Assembly (NCBI RefSeq): GCF_031458255.1
Contig: NZ_JAVDYC010000001.1
Span: 4,845,001-4,909,000 of the forward strand
Direction: 5' to 3'
DNA length: 64,000 nt
DNA from: Catenuloplanes niger
Lineage (GTDB): Bacteria > Actinomycetota > Actinomycetes > Mycobacteriales > Micromonosporaceae
Positions 53,423 through 62,454 of this stretch are shown piece after piece. A program made the position numbers and the translations under genes. Position 1 is the stretch's first letter, and every line of letters starts with the position of its first letter. The notes beneath the pieces are model-generated. The model worked only from the letters and a program-made list of their open reading frames with translations. It did not search any database and had not been told where the DNA came from.

Positions 53423-56170
53423 GTGTCGGCAATGGATCACCTGCCAAGCGGCCTGGTGACGTTCTTGTTCACCGACATCGAGGGTTCAACACGGTTGGCC
53501 CAGATGCTCGGTGCGGGATACCGGCCGGTGCTCGAAGAGCACCGGCGGCTGTTGCGCGAGATCATCGCGGCGCACCACGGCACCGAGCTGTTCACCGAGG
53601 GCGACTCGTTCTTCATCGCGTTCGCCGACGCCACGGACGCCGTCACCGCCTGCCTGGCCGCCCAGCGCGCGCTCGCCACCCACGCCTGGCCGGTGCCCGG
53701 CGCCGCCCCCAAGGTCCGGATGGGCCTGCACAGCGGCTACGCCACCCCCGTCGGCCGGGAGTACGCCAGCCCCGAGGTGCACCGCGCCGCCCGGGTCGCC
53801 GCCGCCGCGCACGGTGGCCAGGTGCTCTGCTCGGCCGCGACCGCCCGCCTCGCCGCGATACCGGCCGACGCCGGGCTGCTCGACCTCGGCCTGCACCGGC
53901 TGCGCGGATTCGACGGCCGCGAACGACTGTTCCAGCTGACCGCGCCCGGCCTGGAGACCGAGTTCCCGCGCCCGCGCACCGAGGCGGCCGCGCACAACCT
54001 GCCGCACCAGCCGACCACGTTCGTCGGCCGCGGCGCCGAGTGCATCGAACTGGCCACGCTCGTCGAGACGCACCGCCTGGTCACCGTGGTCGGCCCGGGC
54101 GGCGCGGGCAAGAGCCGGCTGGCGATCGAGACCGCCGGTGGCCTGGTCGAGCGCTTCCCGGACGGCGTCTGGTACGTCGACGTCGCCCCGGTCACCGACT
54201 CCGGGCTGGTCGCGTTCGCCGTCGCGGCCGTGCTCGGCCTGCGCCCCGAACCCGGCCGCCCGATCCTCGACACGCTGGTCGAATCCGCCGCGAACCGGCG
54301 CATGCTGCTCGTACTCGACACCGGCGACGCGCAACTCGCCGCGGCCGCCGAGGTCATCTCCTCGCTGCTGACCGGCGGGACCGGGGCGAAGGTCCTGGCC
54401 ACCAGCCGCGAGCCGTTCCGGGTGGCCGGCGAGGTCGTCTGGCGCATACCGCCGCTCTCCGTCGCGCCCGGCCCCGGTGGCGCGCCGTCCGACGCGGTCG
54501 CGCTGCTGATGGACCGCACCTCGCTCGCCCGGGGCGGGCGCGCCCCCAGCCCGGCCGAGGTCACCCACCTGGCCCGGGTCGCCGGCCGGCTCAACGGGCT
54601 GCCGCTCGCGATCGAGCTGGCCGCGGCCCGCCTGCGCCTGCTCTCCGCCAGCCAGCTCGCCGAACGCCTCGACGACCTGCTCGGCGCGCTCGACGCCGGC
54701 TCCGGGGACACCGACGCCACGGTCGCGATCGGCCCGGCCGCCCGCGCCGCGTCCGCCGCCTCCCGCAACCAGACCATGCAGGCCACGGTCACCTGGTCGT
54801 ACCGGACGCTCGGACCGCGCGCCGCCCGGCTGCTGCGCTGGCTGTCCGTCTTCGCCGGGCCGGTCGACCTGCCCACCGTCGAGTGGGTGCTCAAGGACGA
54901 CCCGCTGGACCCGCTCGCCGTGCTGGTCGACAAGTCGATGGTGCAGGTCGAGCCGCACGCGTCCGGCACGCTCTACCGGATCCTCGACCCGATCAAGGCG
55001 TACGGTGCCCGCCGGCTCGCCGACGCGGGCGAGGAGCACTTCGCCCGCGACCAGCACGTCGACTGGTCCATGCAGGCCCTTCAGCGCGCCCACCTGGACC
55101 AGGGCGGGCAGCCGATCACGCTGTCGCTGTACGCGCTCGACCCGCTCGCCGACGAGGTCCGCGCCGCGCTGCGGTGGACCTCCACCGGCGGCAGCGCCCG
55201 CTCCGGCCTGCACCTCGCGCAGGGCCTGGACCAGTGGTGGCGGGAACGCGGCCTGGCCCGGGAGGGGCGGCTGTGGCTGTTCCGGATGTACGGGCGGATG
55301 GCCGAGACCGGCGAGCACATCCCGGACGCCGAGCTGGCCCTGGCGTACCACATGCACTCGCTGCACGCCGGCGCCGACGGTGAGTCCGCCGAGGAGCAGC
55401 GCTTCGCCCAGCGCGCCGAGCTGCACGCCCGCCGCTCCGGCGACCCCGGCCTGCTCGTCCGGGTGCTCTCCACCCGCGGCGGCCCGCTGATCTTCCAGGG
55501 ACAGTACGCGGAGGCCGAGCGCCAGGTCTGCGAGATCATCGAGTGGGCCACCGCGAACGGCGTGCCCGGCGACGCGCTCTACGCCATCTACAGCCTCGCC
55601 GAGCTGCTCTGGCGCCGCGGCGCGCTGGACGAGGCCGCCGAGCTGCTCGGCGCGGCCCGCAACGTCGAGGCCGGCCGTCCGCTCGAGCGCGGCCGGCGCG
55701 GCGTCGACATGCTGCTCGGCATGATCGCGCTCGGCCGCAACGACCTGGTCGCCGCGCACGAGCACCTGGTCGTCGCGCTGCGCTCCCGGATGGGCCACGG
55801 CTTCCACCGCCGCGCCTGCGACACGATCAACGCGATGGCTGTCCGCTGCGCCATGGGCGGCGACCCGGTCACCGCCGCCCGCCTGTTCGGCGCCACCGCC
55901 GCGATGCGCTCGTCGCTGCGCAGCACGCCCGGCATCTTCGCCAACTACTGGACCGAGCACCAGCAGTTCGTCCGCGCGGTCATCGGCGACGACGCGTTCG
56001 ACCGCGCCTACGCCGAGGGCAACGACCTCTCCCTGCCGGAGGCGGCCGCGGCCGCGCTTGCCGTCGAGCACCCCGACCTCAGCTCCGACAGCGGCCGTTT
56101 CCTCGACACCGGCCGCCTGCTCGACCTCGACACCCGGACGATCGAGCTGCCCCCGGGCCGCCGCCCCTGA
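53423..56170 (+). CDS. Adenylate cyclase-like domain fused to an NB-ARC/AAA ATPase, without a C-terminal HTH
   Basis: The product is 915 residues. Residues 10-175 are a class III cyclase domain: metal-binding Asp in FLFTDIEGSTRL (18) and EGDSFFIAF (61), then ASPEVHRAARVAAAAHGGQ, where the usual VNxAAR Asn is His120 while Arg124 is kept. An NB-ARC ATPase follows (Walker A GPGGAGKSRL, 224-231), but Walker B reads LVLDTGDA instead of the common LDNCEH. A helical/TPR region fills the remainder. Mycobacterial relatives (Rv0386 type) end in a LuxR HTH; here none is seen. The start is a GTG; an in-frame ATG lies 9 nt further. Confidence 0.88.
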   Translation: MSAMDHLPSGLVTFLFTDIEGSTRLAQMLGAGYRPVLEEHRRLLREIIAAHHGTELFTEGDSFFIAFADATDAVTACLAAQRALATHAWPVPGAAPKVRMGLHSGYATPVGREYASPEVHRAARVAAAAHGGQVLCSAATARLAAIPADAGLLDLGLHRLRGFDGRERLFQLTAPGLETEFPRPRTEAAAHNLPHQPTTFVGRGAECIELATLVETHRLVTVVGPGGAGKSRLAIETAGGLVERFPDGVWYVDVAPVTDSGLVAFAVAAVLGLRPEPGRPILDTLVESAANRRMLLVLDTGDAQLAAAAEVISSLLTGGTGAKVLATSREPFRVAGEVVWRIPPLSVAPGPGGAPSDAVALLMDRTSLARGGRAPSPAEVTHLARVAGRLNGLPLAIELAAARLRLLSASQLAERLDDLLGALDAGSGDTDATVAIGPAARAASAASRNQTMQATVTWSYRTLGPRAARLLRWLSVFAGPVDLPTVEWVLKDDPLDPLAVLVDKSMVQVEPHASGTLYRILDPIKAYGARRLADAGEEHFARDQHVDWSMQALQRAHLDQGGQPITLSLYALDPLADEVRAALRWTSTGGSARSGLHLAQGLDQWWRERGLAREGRLWLFRMYGRMAETGEHIPDAELALAYHMHSLHAGADGESAEEQRFAQRAELHARRSGDPGLLVRVLSTRGGPLIFQGQYAEAERQVCEIIEWATANGVPGDALYAIYSLAELLWRRGALDEAAELLGAARNVEAGRPLERGRRGVDMLLGMIALGRNDLVAAHEHLVVALRSRMGHGFHRRACDTINAMAVRCAMGGDPVTAARLFGATAAMRSSLRSTPGIFANYWTEHQQFVRAVIGDDAFDRAYAEGNDLSLPEAAAAALAVEHPDLSSDSGRFLDTGRLLDLDTRTIELPPGRRP

Positions 56171-56726
56171 CCCACCGCGCTCGGGCGCCGTGACCGTGCC
56201 CCGGCGCACCATGTCCGGCATCTGCACCTATCACGCCATTCACGCCGCTTCGTCCGGCTTCCACCCCGTACTCCGGCAGGCTTTGCTCTGCTTACCTGGC
56301 ACAAACCGGGCGGATCGGCGCCGTCGATGTGTCGGTCGCCGACAGGTAAGCAGAGCAAAAGCAGCGGGAAAGCGGGATCGATGGTTGTTCGCGACGGGTG
56401 GAGCGTGGCGCGGCGGAACCCGGGTGCGGGGGTCACTACGAGGCTGTGTCGATCTTCGGCTCGGCCGCTGCGGTGGGGCGGTCCGGCCTGACGAGGAGTG
56501 GAACCGGCCTGACGAGAGCGCGGAACGGTGGCCGGTTCCGGCAGCGGCGCCGGTCCGTTAGGGGGCGCCGGTCCGGCAGCGACAACCGGCAGCAGCGACA
56601 ACCGGCAGCGGCGCCGGGGCGGCAGCGGCGGGCCGGAGCGGATGCACGTGGCTGCCGAAGGCGCGGTGGATCAAGGGTGAGGCCGGCGTGGCCTGGTGGG
56701 CGGGGCCGCGCGTGGCGGCCCCGTCC
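56171..56726. other. 556-bp intergenic region with element D and short tandem repeats
   Basis: It lies between the convergent cyclase-ATPase and korB genes. Element D is at 56282-56359. Around 56485-56640, short motifs recur: CCGGCCTGACGAG twice, GGCGCCGGTCCG twice and CAGCGACAACCGGCAG twice in tandem. No gene is convincing. Confidence 0.65.
56282..56359. repeat. Dispersed inverted-repeat element, copy D
   Basis: The left arm TTTGCTCTGCTTACCT (56282-56297) and right arm AGGTAAGCAGAGCAAA (56344-56359) pair perfectly over 16 bp with a 46-nt insert, the shortest of the family. GTCGG-TCG-CCGAC forms a hairpin inside. The right flank reads GGGAAAGCGGG. It lies 112 nt after the cyclase-ATPase stop. 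Confidence 0.9.
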
Positions 56727-57743
56727 TCAGATCGTCCAGGTGTCGCCCGCGTGCAGCAGGCCGGTCAGCTGCTCCTCGGGCGTGCCGGTCGCGGCCTCGC
56801 GGGCGTCCGCGACCTGCTGCTGCAGCACCTCGTCGTAGGTGGGCCGGGACACCGCGCGCAGCACGCCGATCGGGGTGTTGCGCAGGTCGAGGGCGGGCAG
56901 GCGGGACAGCGCGAACGCGTACGCCGGATCCGTCACCGTCTCGTCGTGCACCACGATTTCTGCCGGGTCGACGGACGCGGTGGGCCGGACCGACAGGCCG
57001 AAGCCGCCGGGCGGGTGCACCACGCACGAGTCGCCGAACGTGATCGGCTGCCCGTGCTCCAGCCGGATCAGGTACTCGTCCCGCGTACCCACGTCCTTGA
57101 GGGTCTCGAACGCGCCGTCGTTGAAGATGTTGCAGTTCTGGTAGATCTCCACGAACGCCGAACCGCGGTGCGCGGCCGCGGCGCGCAACACCGACTGCAG
57201 GTGCTTGCGGTCCGAGTCGATGGTGCGGGCGACGAACCCGGCCTCCGCGCCGAGCGCCAGCGACAGCGGGTTGAACGGCGCGTCCGCGGACCCGACCGGC
57301 GTCGACTTGGTGACCTTGCCGAGCTCGGAGGTCGGCGAGTACTGCCCCTTGGTCAGCCCGTAGATCCGGTTGTTGAACAGCAGGATCTTCAGGTTGACGT
57401 TCCGGCGCAGCGCGTGGATCAGGTGGTTGCCGCCGATCGACAGCGCGTCGCCGTCCCCGGTGACCACCCAGATGGACAGGTCGGGCCGGGTGGCGGCCAG
57501 CCCGGTCGCGATCGCCGGCGCGCGGCCGTGGATCGAGTGCATGCCGTACGTGTTCATGTAGTACGGGAAACGCGACGAGCACCCGATGCCGGAGATGAAG
57601 ACGATCCGTTCACGCGGGATGTTCAGCTCCGGCATGAAGCCCTGCACCGCGGCCAGGATCGCGTAGTCCCCGCAGCCGGGACACCAGCGCACCTCCTGGT
57701 CGGACTTGAAGTCCTTCGCGGTGAGTTTCAGCAGCTCAGCCAT
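56727..57743 (-). CDS. korB: 2-oxoglutarate:ferredoxin oxidoreductase, beta subunit
   Basis: The product is 338 residues. WCPGCGDYAIL supplies two cluster cysteines and FISGIGCSSRFPYY another. The thiamine-pyrophosphate site is VVTGDGDALSIGGNHLIHALRRNVNLKILLFNN. With KorA it oxidatively decarboxylates 2-oxoglutarate to succinyl-CoA using ferredoxin. This is an alternative TCA step in actinobacteria (Rv2454c). Its start overlaps the korA stop by 8 nt, so the pair is translationally coupled. Confidence 0.94.
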   Translation of the reverse strand: MAELLKLTAKDFKSDQEVRWCPGCGDYAILAAVQGFMPELNIPRERIVFISGIGCSSRFPYYMNTYGMHSIHGRAPAIATGLAATRPDLSIWVVTGDGDALSIGGNHLIHALRRNVNLKILLFNNRIYGLTKGQYSPTSELGKVTKSTPVGSADAPFNPLSLALGAEAGFVARTIDSDRKHLQSVLRAAAAHRGSAFVEIYQNCNIFNDGAFETLKDVGTRDEYLIRLEHGQPITFGDSCVVHPPGGFGLSVRPTASVDPAEIVVHDETVTDPAYAFALSRLPALDLRNTPIGVLRAVSRPTYDEVLQQQVADAREAATGTPEEQLTGLLHAGDTWTI

Positions 57744-59580
57744 TCTTCACCACGTCCTCCAACGCGGACTCCAGCTCGCCCGCCGTGAACGGCAGACCGC
57801 TGACCTTGTTGAACGGCAGCGCGTCCACCAGGAACCGGCCCCGGATCACGTGCGCGAGCTGCCCCAGGTTCATCTCCGGGACGACCACCCGGTCGTACCG
57901 TTTCAGGATCTGTTCCAGGTTGGCCGGCATCGGGTGCAGGTGACGCAGGTGCGCCTGGGCGATGGTCAGCCCGCGCTGCCGCAGCGCCCGGCACGCCGCC
58001 CCGATCGGCCCGTACGTCGAGCCCCAGCCGAGCACCAGCACGCTCGCCGAACCGTCCGGGTCGTCCACGGTCACGTCCGGCACCGGGATCGTCTCGATGC
58101 GCTGCGCCCGGGTGCGCACCATCAGGTCGTGGTTCGCCGGGTCGTACGAGATGTCGCCGGTCTTGTCCGCCTTCTCCAAGCCGCCGATCCGGTGCTCCAG
58201 CCCGGGGGTGCCCGGGATCGCCCACGGCCGCGCCATCGTCGCCGGGTCCCGCAGGTACGGCAGGAACCGCCCGTCCGGTGAGTTGGCCGCGGACGCGAAC
58301 TCGACGGTCAGGTCCGGCAGCGACGCCACGTCCGGCAGCAGCCACGGCTCCGACCCGTTCGCCACGTAGTTGTCGGACAGCAGGATCACCGGCGTGCGGT
58401 AGGTGAGCGCGATCCGGGCCGCCTCGATCGCGGCGTGGAAGCAGTCCGACGGCGACTGCGGCGCGATCACCGCGACCGGTGCCTCGCCGTGCCGGCCGAA
58501 CAGCGCCATGTTCAGGTCGGCCTGCTCGGTCTTGGTCGGCATGCCGGTCGACGGGCCGGCCCGCTGCACGTCCACGATCACCAGTGGCAGCTCCAGCGCC
58601 ACGGCCAGCGAGATCGTCTCGCCCTTCAGCGCGACACCGGGCCCGCTGGTGGTGGTGACGCCGAGCGCGCCGCCGTAGGACGCGCCGAGCGCGGCACCGA
58701 TCGCCGCGATCTCGTCCTCCGCCTGCATGGTGGTGACGCCGAGCCGCTTGTGCTTGGACAGCTCGTGCAGGATGTCCGACGCCGGCGTGATCGGGTAGGC
58801 GCCGAGGAAGAGCGGCAGCCTCGCGCGCACCCCGGCGGCCACCAGGCCGAGCGCGAGCGCGGTGTTCCCGGTGATGTTGCGGTACGTCCCGGCGGCCATC
58901 GGCGCGGGCGCGATCTCGTACCGCACCGCGAACGCCTCGGTCGTCTCGCCGAAGTTCCACCCGGCGCGGAACGCGGCCTGGTTCGCCGCGACCAGCTCCG
59001 GCCGGGCCGCGAACTTCCGTTCCAGGAACCGCAGTGTGGACTCGAACGGGCGCGAGTACAGCCAGCTCAGCAGCCCGAGCGCGAACATGTTCTTGGCCCG
59101 CTCGGCGTCCTTCTTCGACACTCCGGCGTCCGCCAGCGCGGCCACGGTCATCGAGGTCAGCGCGACCGGGTGCACCGCGAACCGGGACAGCGAGCCGTCC
59201 TCCAGCGGATTCGCCGCGTACCCCACCTTGACGAGGCTGCGCTTGCTGAACTCGTCCGTGTTGACGATGATCACGGCGCCCGCGGGCAGCTCCGGCAGGT
59301 TCGCCTTGAGCGCGGCCGGGTTCATCGCGACCAGCACGTCCGGCGCGTCGCCCGGCGTCAGGATGTCGTAGTCGGCGAAGTGCACCTGGAAGCTGGAGAC
59401 GCCGGGCAGCGTGCCGGCCGGCGCACGGATCTCGGCGGGGAAGTTGGGGAGCGTGGAGATGTCGTTGCCGAGCTGCGCCGTCTCCGACGTGAACCGGTCA
59501 CCGGTGAGCTGCATGCCGTCACCGGAGTCGCCCGCGAAGCGGATGACCACCCGATCCAGCCGGCGCACCTGCTTGCTCAT
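57736..59580 (-). CDS. korA: 2-oxoglutarate:ferredoxin oxidoreductase, fused gamma-alpha subunit
   Basis: The product is 614 residues from the ATG at 59580, with GGGAG upstream. Residues 1-190 are the gamma domain (IRFAGDSGDGMQLTGDRF and NFPAEIRAPAGTLPGVSSFQVHF). Residues 220-610 are the alpha pyrimidine-binding and C-terminal domains (GAYPITPASDILHELSK, GVTTTSGPGVALKGE, VDVQRAGPSTGMPTKTEQADL). The fused gamma-alpha layout is typical of the two-subunit KGOR. It is divergent from nuoA. Confidence 0.95.
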   Translation of the reverse strand: MSKQVRRLDRVVIRFAGDSGDGMQLTGDRFTSETAQLGNDISTLPNFPAEIRAPAGTLPGVSSFQVHFADYDILTPGDAPDVLVAMNPAALKANLPELPAGAVIIVNTDEFSKRSLVKVGYAANPLEDGSLSRFAVHPVALTSMTVAALADAGVSKKDAERAKNMFALGLLSWLYSRPFESTLRFLERKFAARPELVAANQAAFRAGWNFGETTEAFAVRYEIAPAPMAAGTYRNITGNTALALGLVAAGVRARLPLFLGAYPITPASDILHELSKHKRLGVTTMQAEDEIAAIGAALGASYGGALGVTTTSGPGVALKGETISLAVALELPLVIVDVQRAGPSTGMPTKTEQADLNMALFGRHGEAPVAVIAPQSPSDCFHAAIEAARIALTYRTPVILLSDNYVANGSEPWLLPDVASLPDLTVEFASAANSPDGRFLPYLRDPATMARPWAIPGTPGLEHRIGGLEKADKTGDISYDPANHDLMVRTRAQRIETIPVPDVTVDDPDGSASVLVLGWGSTYGPIGAACRALRQRGLTIAQAHLRHLHPMPANLEQILKRYDRVVVPEMNLGQLAHVIRGRFLVDALPFNKVSGLPFTAGELESALEDVVKNG

Positions 59581-59814
59581 GCCGGACTCCCATCCGAGCC
59601 GCGGCCCCAGCGCGGTCGGCGCCGAGCCGATGGTTCGCTCCCGAGCTCGCTCATGCCTGCACCCTTCGATCGCCTCAGGGGTTGTGTGCCAGAACACACC
59701 ATTCCAGAGCCTACGTCGATTCCGCGACTTACGGCTGTCGCGAGATCGACCCAGCGTGGCGGAGCCGGCCGACGGGCGTGTGCCGCGGCCGGCCGGCGAC
59801 TAGGCTCGTCGAGC

Positions 59815-60192
59815 GTGGAGGGATACCTCGGGTCGTACGCCACGCTCGGCCTGTTGCTGCTGGCCAGCGTGCTGATCTTCGTGGCCGCGTTCGGGGCGAA
59901 CCGGCTGCTCCGCCCGGCCGCGCCGGCCGACCCGTTCGGCAAGCGCGAGCCGTACGAGTGCGGGCTCGACCCGGTCGGCGGCGACTGGGCGCAGGCGCAG
60001 ATCAGGTACTACGTCTACGCGTACCTCTACGTGCTCTTCGCCGTGGAGAGCGTCTTCCTGTTTCCCTGGGCGGTGGTCTTCGACCGGCCCGGCTTCGGGG
60101 TCACCACTGTGGTGGAAATGGCAGTATTCGTGGCCGTTCTGGCGCTCGGGATCCTCTACGCCTGGCGCAAGAACGTCCTCCGCTGGAGCTGA
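59815..60192 (+). CDS. nuoA: NuoA-like subunit, not followed by other nuo genes
   Basis: The product is 125 residues from the GTG at 59815, with three membrane helices. The loop PFGKREPYECGLDPVGG and helix YAYLYVLFAVESVFLFPWAVVF are clearly NuoA. The acidic pair normally read as FDxE is here FAVE: the Asp is Ala76, while Glu78 is kept. No nuoB or other complex I gene follows in the remaining 3.8 kb. In Streptomyces a second, partial nuo cluster lies close to korAB (from memory), so this may be a remnant of one. Confidence 0.88.
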   Translation: MEGYLGSYATLGLLLLASVLIFVAAFGANRLLRPAAPADPFGKREPYECGLDPVGGDWAQAQIRYYVYAYLYVLFAVESVFLFPWAVVFDRPGFGVTTVVEMAVFVAVLALGILYAWRKNVLRWS

Positions 60193-60245
60193 CCCACGGG
60201 GTGGCGGTCTCGCCATGATCGGTCCGCCATGTCACGATCCCCGCT

Positions 60246-60731
60246 ATGGGTCTGTTCATCACTCTCGTCACGGCGCTCGTCGTCGCGGCGATCATCTTCG
60301 GCGTCACGGTCCTGGTCAGCGGCAGCGACCCCGCACTGGTCCCGGCGGAGCCGGACGGCCGGGCCGTGCCGCTGCCGGGCAGCCGCCCGCTGCTGGAGGC
60401 CGACATCGCCGACGTCCGCTTCGACACCGCGCTGCGGGGTTACCGGATGGCCCAGGTGGACCAGGCACTGCGCCGCGCCGCCTACGACATCGGGTACAAG
60501 GAGGAGCTGATCGGCGTGCTCGAGGCCGAGGTCGCCGCGCTCCGGGACGGCCGTCTCGACGACGCGGACGCGCTGCGCAAGGCCCGGGAGGAGGCGCTCG
60601 CGCCGGCCGCACCGGCCACCACCGAGCCAGTTGCCGAAAACAACGACAATTCCGGCGGTACGTCGGAGAGCGCCACGGTTGCCGTAAAGACCGACGAGCC
60701 GGCCGCGACCGACTCTACGGTGAAGGCATGA
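60246..60731 (+). CDS. DivIVA-domain protein with N-terminal membrane helix
   Basis: The product is 161 residues. A membrane helix at residues 3-25 is followed by a DivIVA/SepIVA-like segment, LLEADIADVRFDTALRGYRMAQVDQALRRAAYDI, and a coiled coil to about residue 115. The C-terminal tail is Ala/Thr/Glu-rich and disordered. Such proteins sit at the membrane and may aid cell-wall growth, but the role here is inferred. Its stop overlaps the next start (ATGA). Confidence 0.85.
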   Translation: MGLFITLVTALVVAAIIFGVTVLVSGSDPALVPAEPDGRAVPLPGSRPLLEADIADVRFDTALRGYRMAQVDQALRRAAYDIGYKEELIGVLEAEVAALRDGRLDDADALRKAREEALAPAAPATTEPVAENNDNSGGTSESATVAVKTDEPAATDSTVKA

Positions 60732-61225
60732 CCCAGCCCGACCCGGCCGAGAACCTCCGGGAGGCCGCCACCCCCGGCGCCGGCGAGGTGACCGCGACCG
60801 TGATCGTCAACGCGCCCGCCGCCACCGTCTTCGCCGCGTTCACCGCGTGGACCAAGCAGTCCGAATGGATTCCGTTCACCAAGGTCCGCGTGGTCGAGGG
60901 CGACGGCGGCGAGGGCAGCCTGGTCGAGGCCGTCACCGCGATCGGCCCGGCCGTGCTCCGCGACGAGATGCGCGTGGTCCGCGTCGACGCCCCCTACGAG
61001 GTGCGCGTCGTGCACTGCGGGAAGTTCCTGCGCGGCCCCGGCGTGCTCCGCTGCACCCCGATGGAGAACGACCGGACCCAGGTCGTCTGGCACGAGTGGT
61101 TCCACCTCCCCGCCGGTGCCCTCGGCAAGGTCACCTGGCCGTTCCTCTGGCCCGGCTCCAAGGTCAGCCTCAAGCAGGCGCTGAAGAGGTTCGCCACCAT
61201 GGTCGAGAACGGGCGCCTCCCGTAG
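60728..61225 (+). CDS. SRPBCC/polyketide-cyclase-like lipid-binding fold protein
   Basis: The product is 165 residues. The START-like fold is seen in VTATVIVNAPAATVFAAFTAWTKQSEWIPFTKVRVVEG and the C-terminal helix SLKQALKRFATMVENG. No catalytic residues can be named. It is translationally coupled to the DivIVA-like gene. It may bind a hydrophobic ligand; the function is unknown. Confidence 0.85.
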   Translation: MTQPDPAENLREAATPGAGEVTATVIVNAPAATVFAAFTAWTKQSEWIPFTKVRVVEGDGGEGSLVEAVTAIGPAVLRDEMRVVRVDAPYEVRVVHCGKFLRGPGVLRCTPMENDRTQVVWHEWFHLPAGALGKVTWPFLWPGSKVSLKQALKRFATMVENGRLP

Positions 61226-61261
61226 CGGAGCCTGTCGTACCCCGCGCCTATCGTGGGCCGC

Positions 61262-61831
61262 ATGTCTGACCTGGTCGTGGGCGAGGACGGTCTCGCCCGC
61301 TGCACGTGGGGCGCCAGCACGCCCGATTACGCGCTCTACCACGACCGCGAGTGGGGCCGTCCGGTGCGCGACGACGACGGGCTCTACGAGCGGCTCACGC
61401 TGGAGGCGTTCCAGTCCGGCCTGTCCTGGCTGACCATCCTGCGCAAACGTCCGGCGTTCCGGGCCGCGTTCGCCGGCTTCTCGATCGCGGCCGTCGCCGA
61501 GTTCGGCCCGGACGACGAGGCCCGCCTGATGGCCGACGCCGGCATCGTCCGCAACCGACTCAAGATCGAAGCCGCACTGGCGAACGCGCGGGCCGCGCTG
61601 GACCTGCCGGAAGGCCTGGCCGCGCTGCTCTGGTCGTTCGCCCCGCCGCCCCGCCCGCGCCCGGCGACGAACGCCTCCGTTCCCGCGCTCACCCCCGAGT
61701 CCACCGCCATGGCCAAGGCACTGAAGAAGCGCGGCTTCCGCTTCGTCGGCCCCACCACGGCGTACGCGTTGATGCAGGCCACCGGCATGGTCGACGATCA
61801 CCTCCAAGACTGTCACGTCCGGATCGTGTGA
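61262..61831 (+). CDS. tag: DNA-3-methyladenine glycosylase I
   Basis: The product is 189 residues from the ATG at 61262. CTWGASTPDYALYHDREWGRPVRDD, TLEAFQSGLSWLTILRKRPAFR, GIVRNRLKIEAALANARA and GPTTAYALMQATGMVDDHLQDC are family hallmarks. The Tag zinc snap fits the early Cys, with the late His/Cys in QDCHVRIV. It removes 3-methyladenine from alkylated DNA in base-excision repair. Confidence 0.95.
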   Translation: MSDLVVGEDGLARCTWGASTPDYALYHDREWGRPVRDDDGLYERLTLEAFQSGLSWLTILRKRPAFRAAFAGFSIAAVAEFGPDDEARLMADAGIVRNRLKIEAALANARAALDLPEGLAALLWSFAPPPRPRPATNASVPALTPESTAMAKALKKRGFRFVGPTTAYALMQATGMVDDHLQDCHVRIV

Positions 61832-61893
61832 CGCGCGCCCGGCGTGTCCGGGGTCTTGGCTCCGGCCCCGCGCGTCCGTGGTGAGATGGGCAC

Positions 61894-62454
61894 ATGGTGC
61901 AGCAGTGGGCGATTGTGCTTCCGGACGAGCGGCTGAAGCAGGAGCGGCTCTACCACCACGACTTCGTGGAACTCGCCGACGTGCTCGCCGAGATCCCGGC
62001 GTCCGCGCACCCGGAGCTCGGTGACGAGGTCGTGCTGGTCACGGACGAGCCGACGCCGCGCGCGGTCGCGACCGGCCACATCGGCGGCCTGCGCACCAAC
62101 GACGAGGACCGCCGCCAGGTCGTCTACTCCCGCCGTGCCTTCGACCAGCCCCAGCCCGCCGGTTCGCTCCACCTCGACGGCCCCGTCACCCGCGTCACGC
62201 CGGCCGAGTTCGCCGCCGTGCTCGAGCGCTTCGGCCCCCCGCTCGAGCGCAGCACCTGGCTGGTCAGCCTCGACCTGCCGATCGAGGCCACCACGCGCGC
62301 CGAGGCCGTCCGCCTCTTCTGGTCGTACGTCCGCGAACTCGGCCCCGCCGAACTCCCCGCCTTCGTCTCCCCGTCCGGCGACGAACTCGCCATGCAGGCC
62401 TTCGTCCTAGGCGAGGAGACCAACCTCGACCCCGAGGAAGAAGACGAGGACTGA
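61894..62454 (+). CDS. Conserved protein of unknown function
   Basis: The product is 186 residues. It has no membrane segment and ends in a run of acidic residues (DPEEEDED). The recognisable segments are QWAIVLPDERLKQERLYHHDFVELADVLAEI, GDEVVLVTDEPTPRAVATGHI and DLPIEATTRAEAVRLFWSYVRELG. I do not recognise the family. Codon use matches its neighbours. Element E begins 115 nt after the stop. Confidence 0.8.
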   Translation: MVQQWAIVLPDERLKQERLYHHDFVELADVLAEIPASAHPELGDEVVLVTDEPTPRAVATGHIGGLRTNDEDRRQVVYSRRAFDQPQPAGSLHLDGPVTRVTPAEFAAVLERFGPPLERSTWLVSLDLPIEATTRAEAVRLFWSYVRELGPAELPAFVSPSGDELAMQAFVLGEETNLDPEEEDED

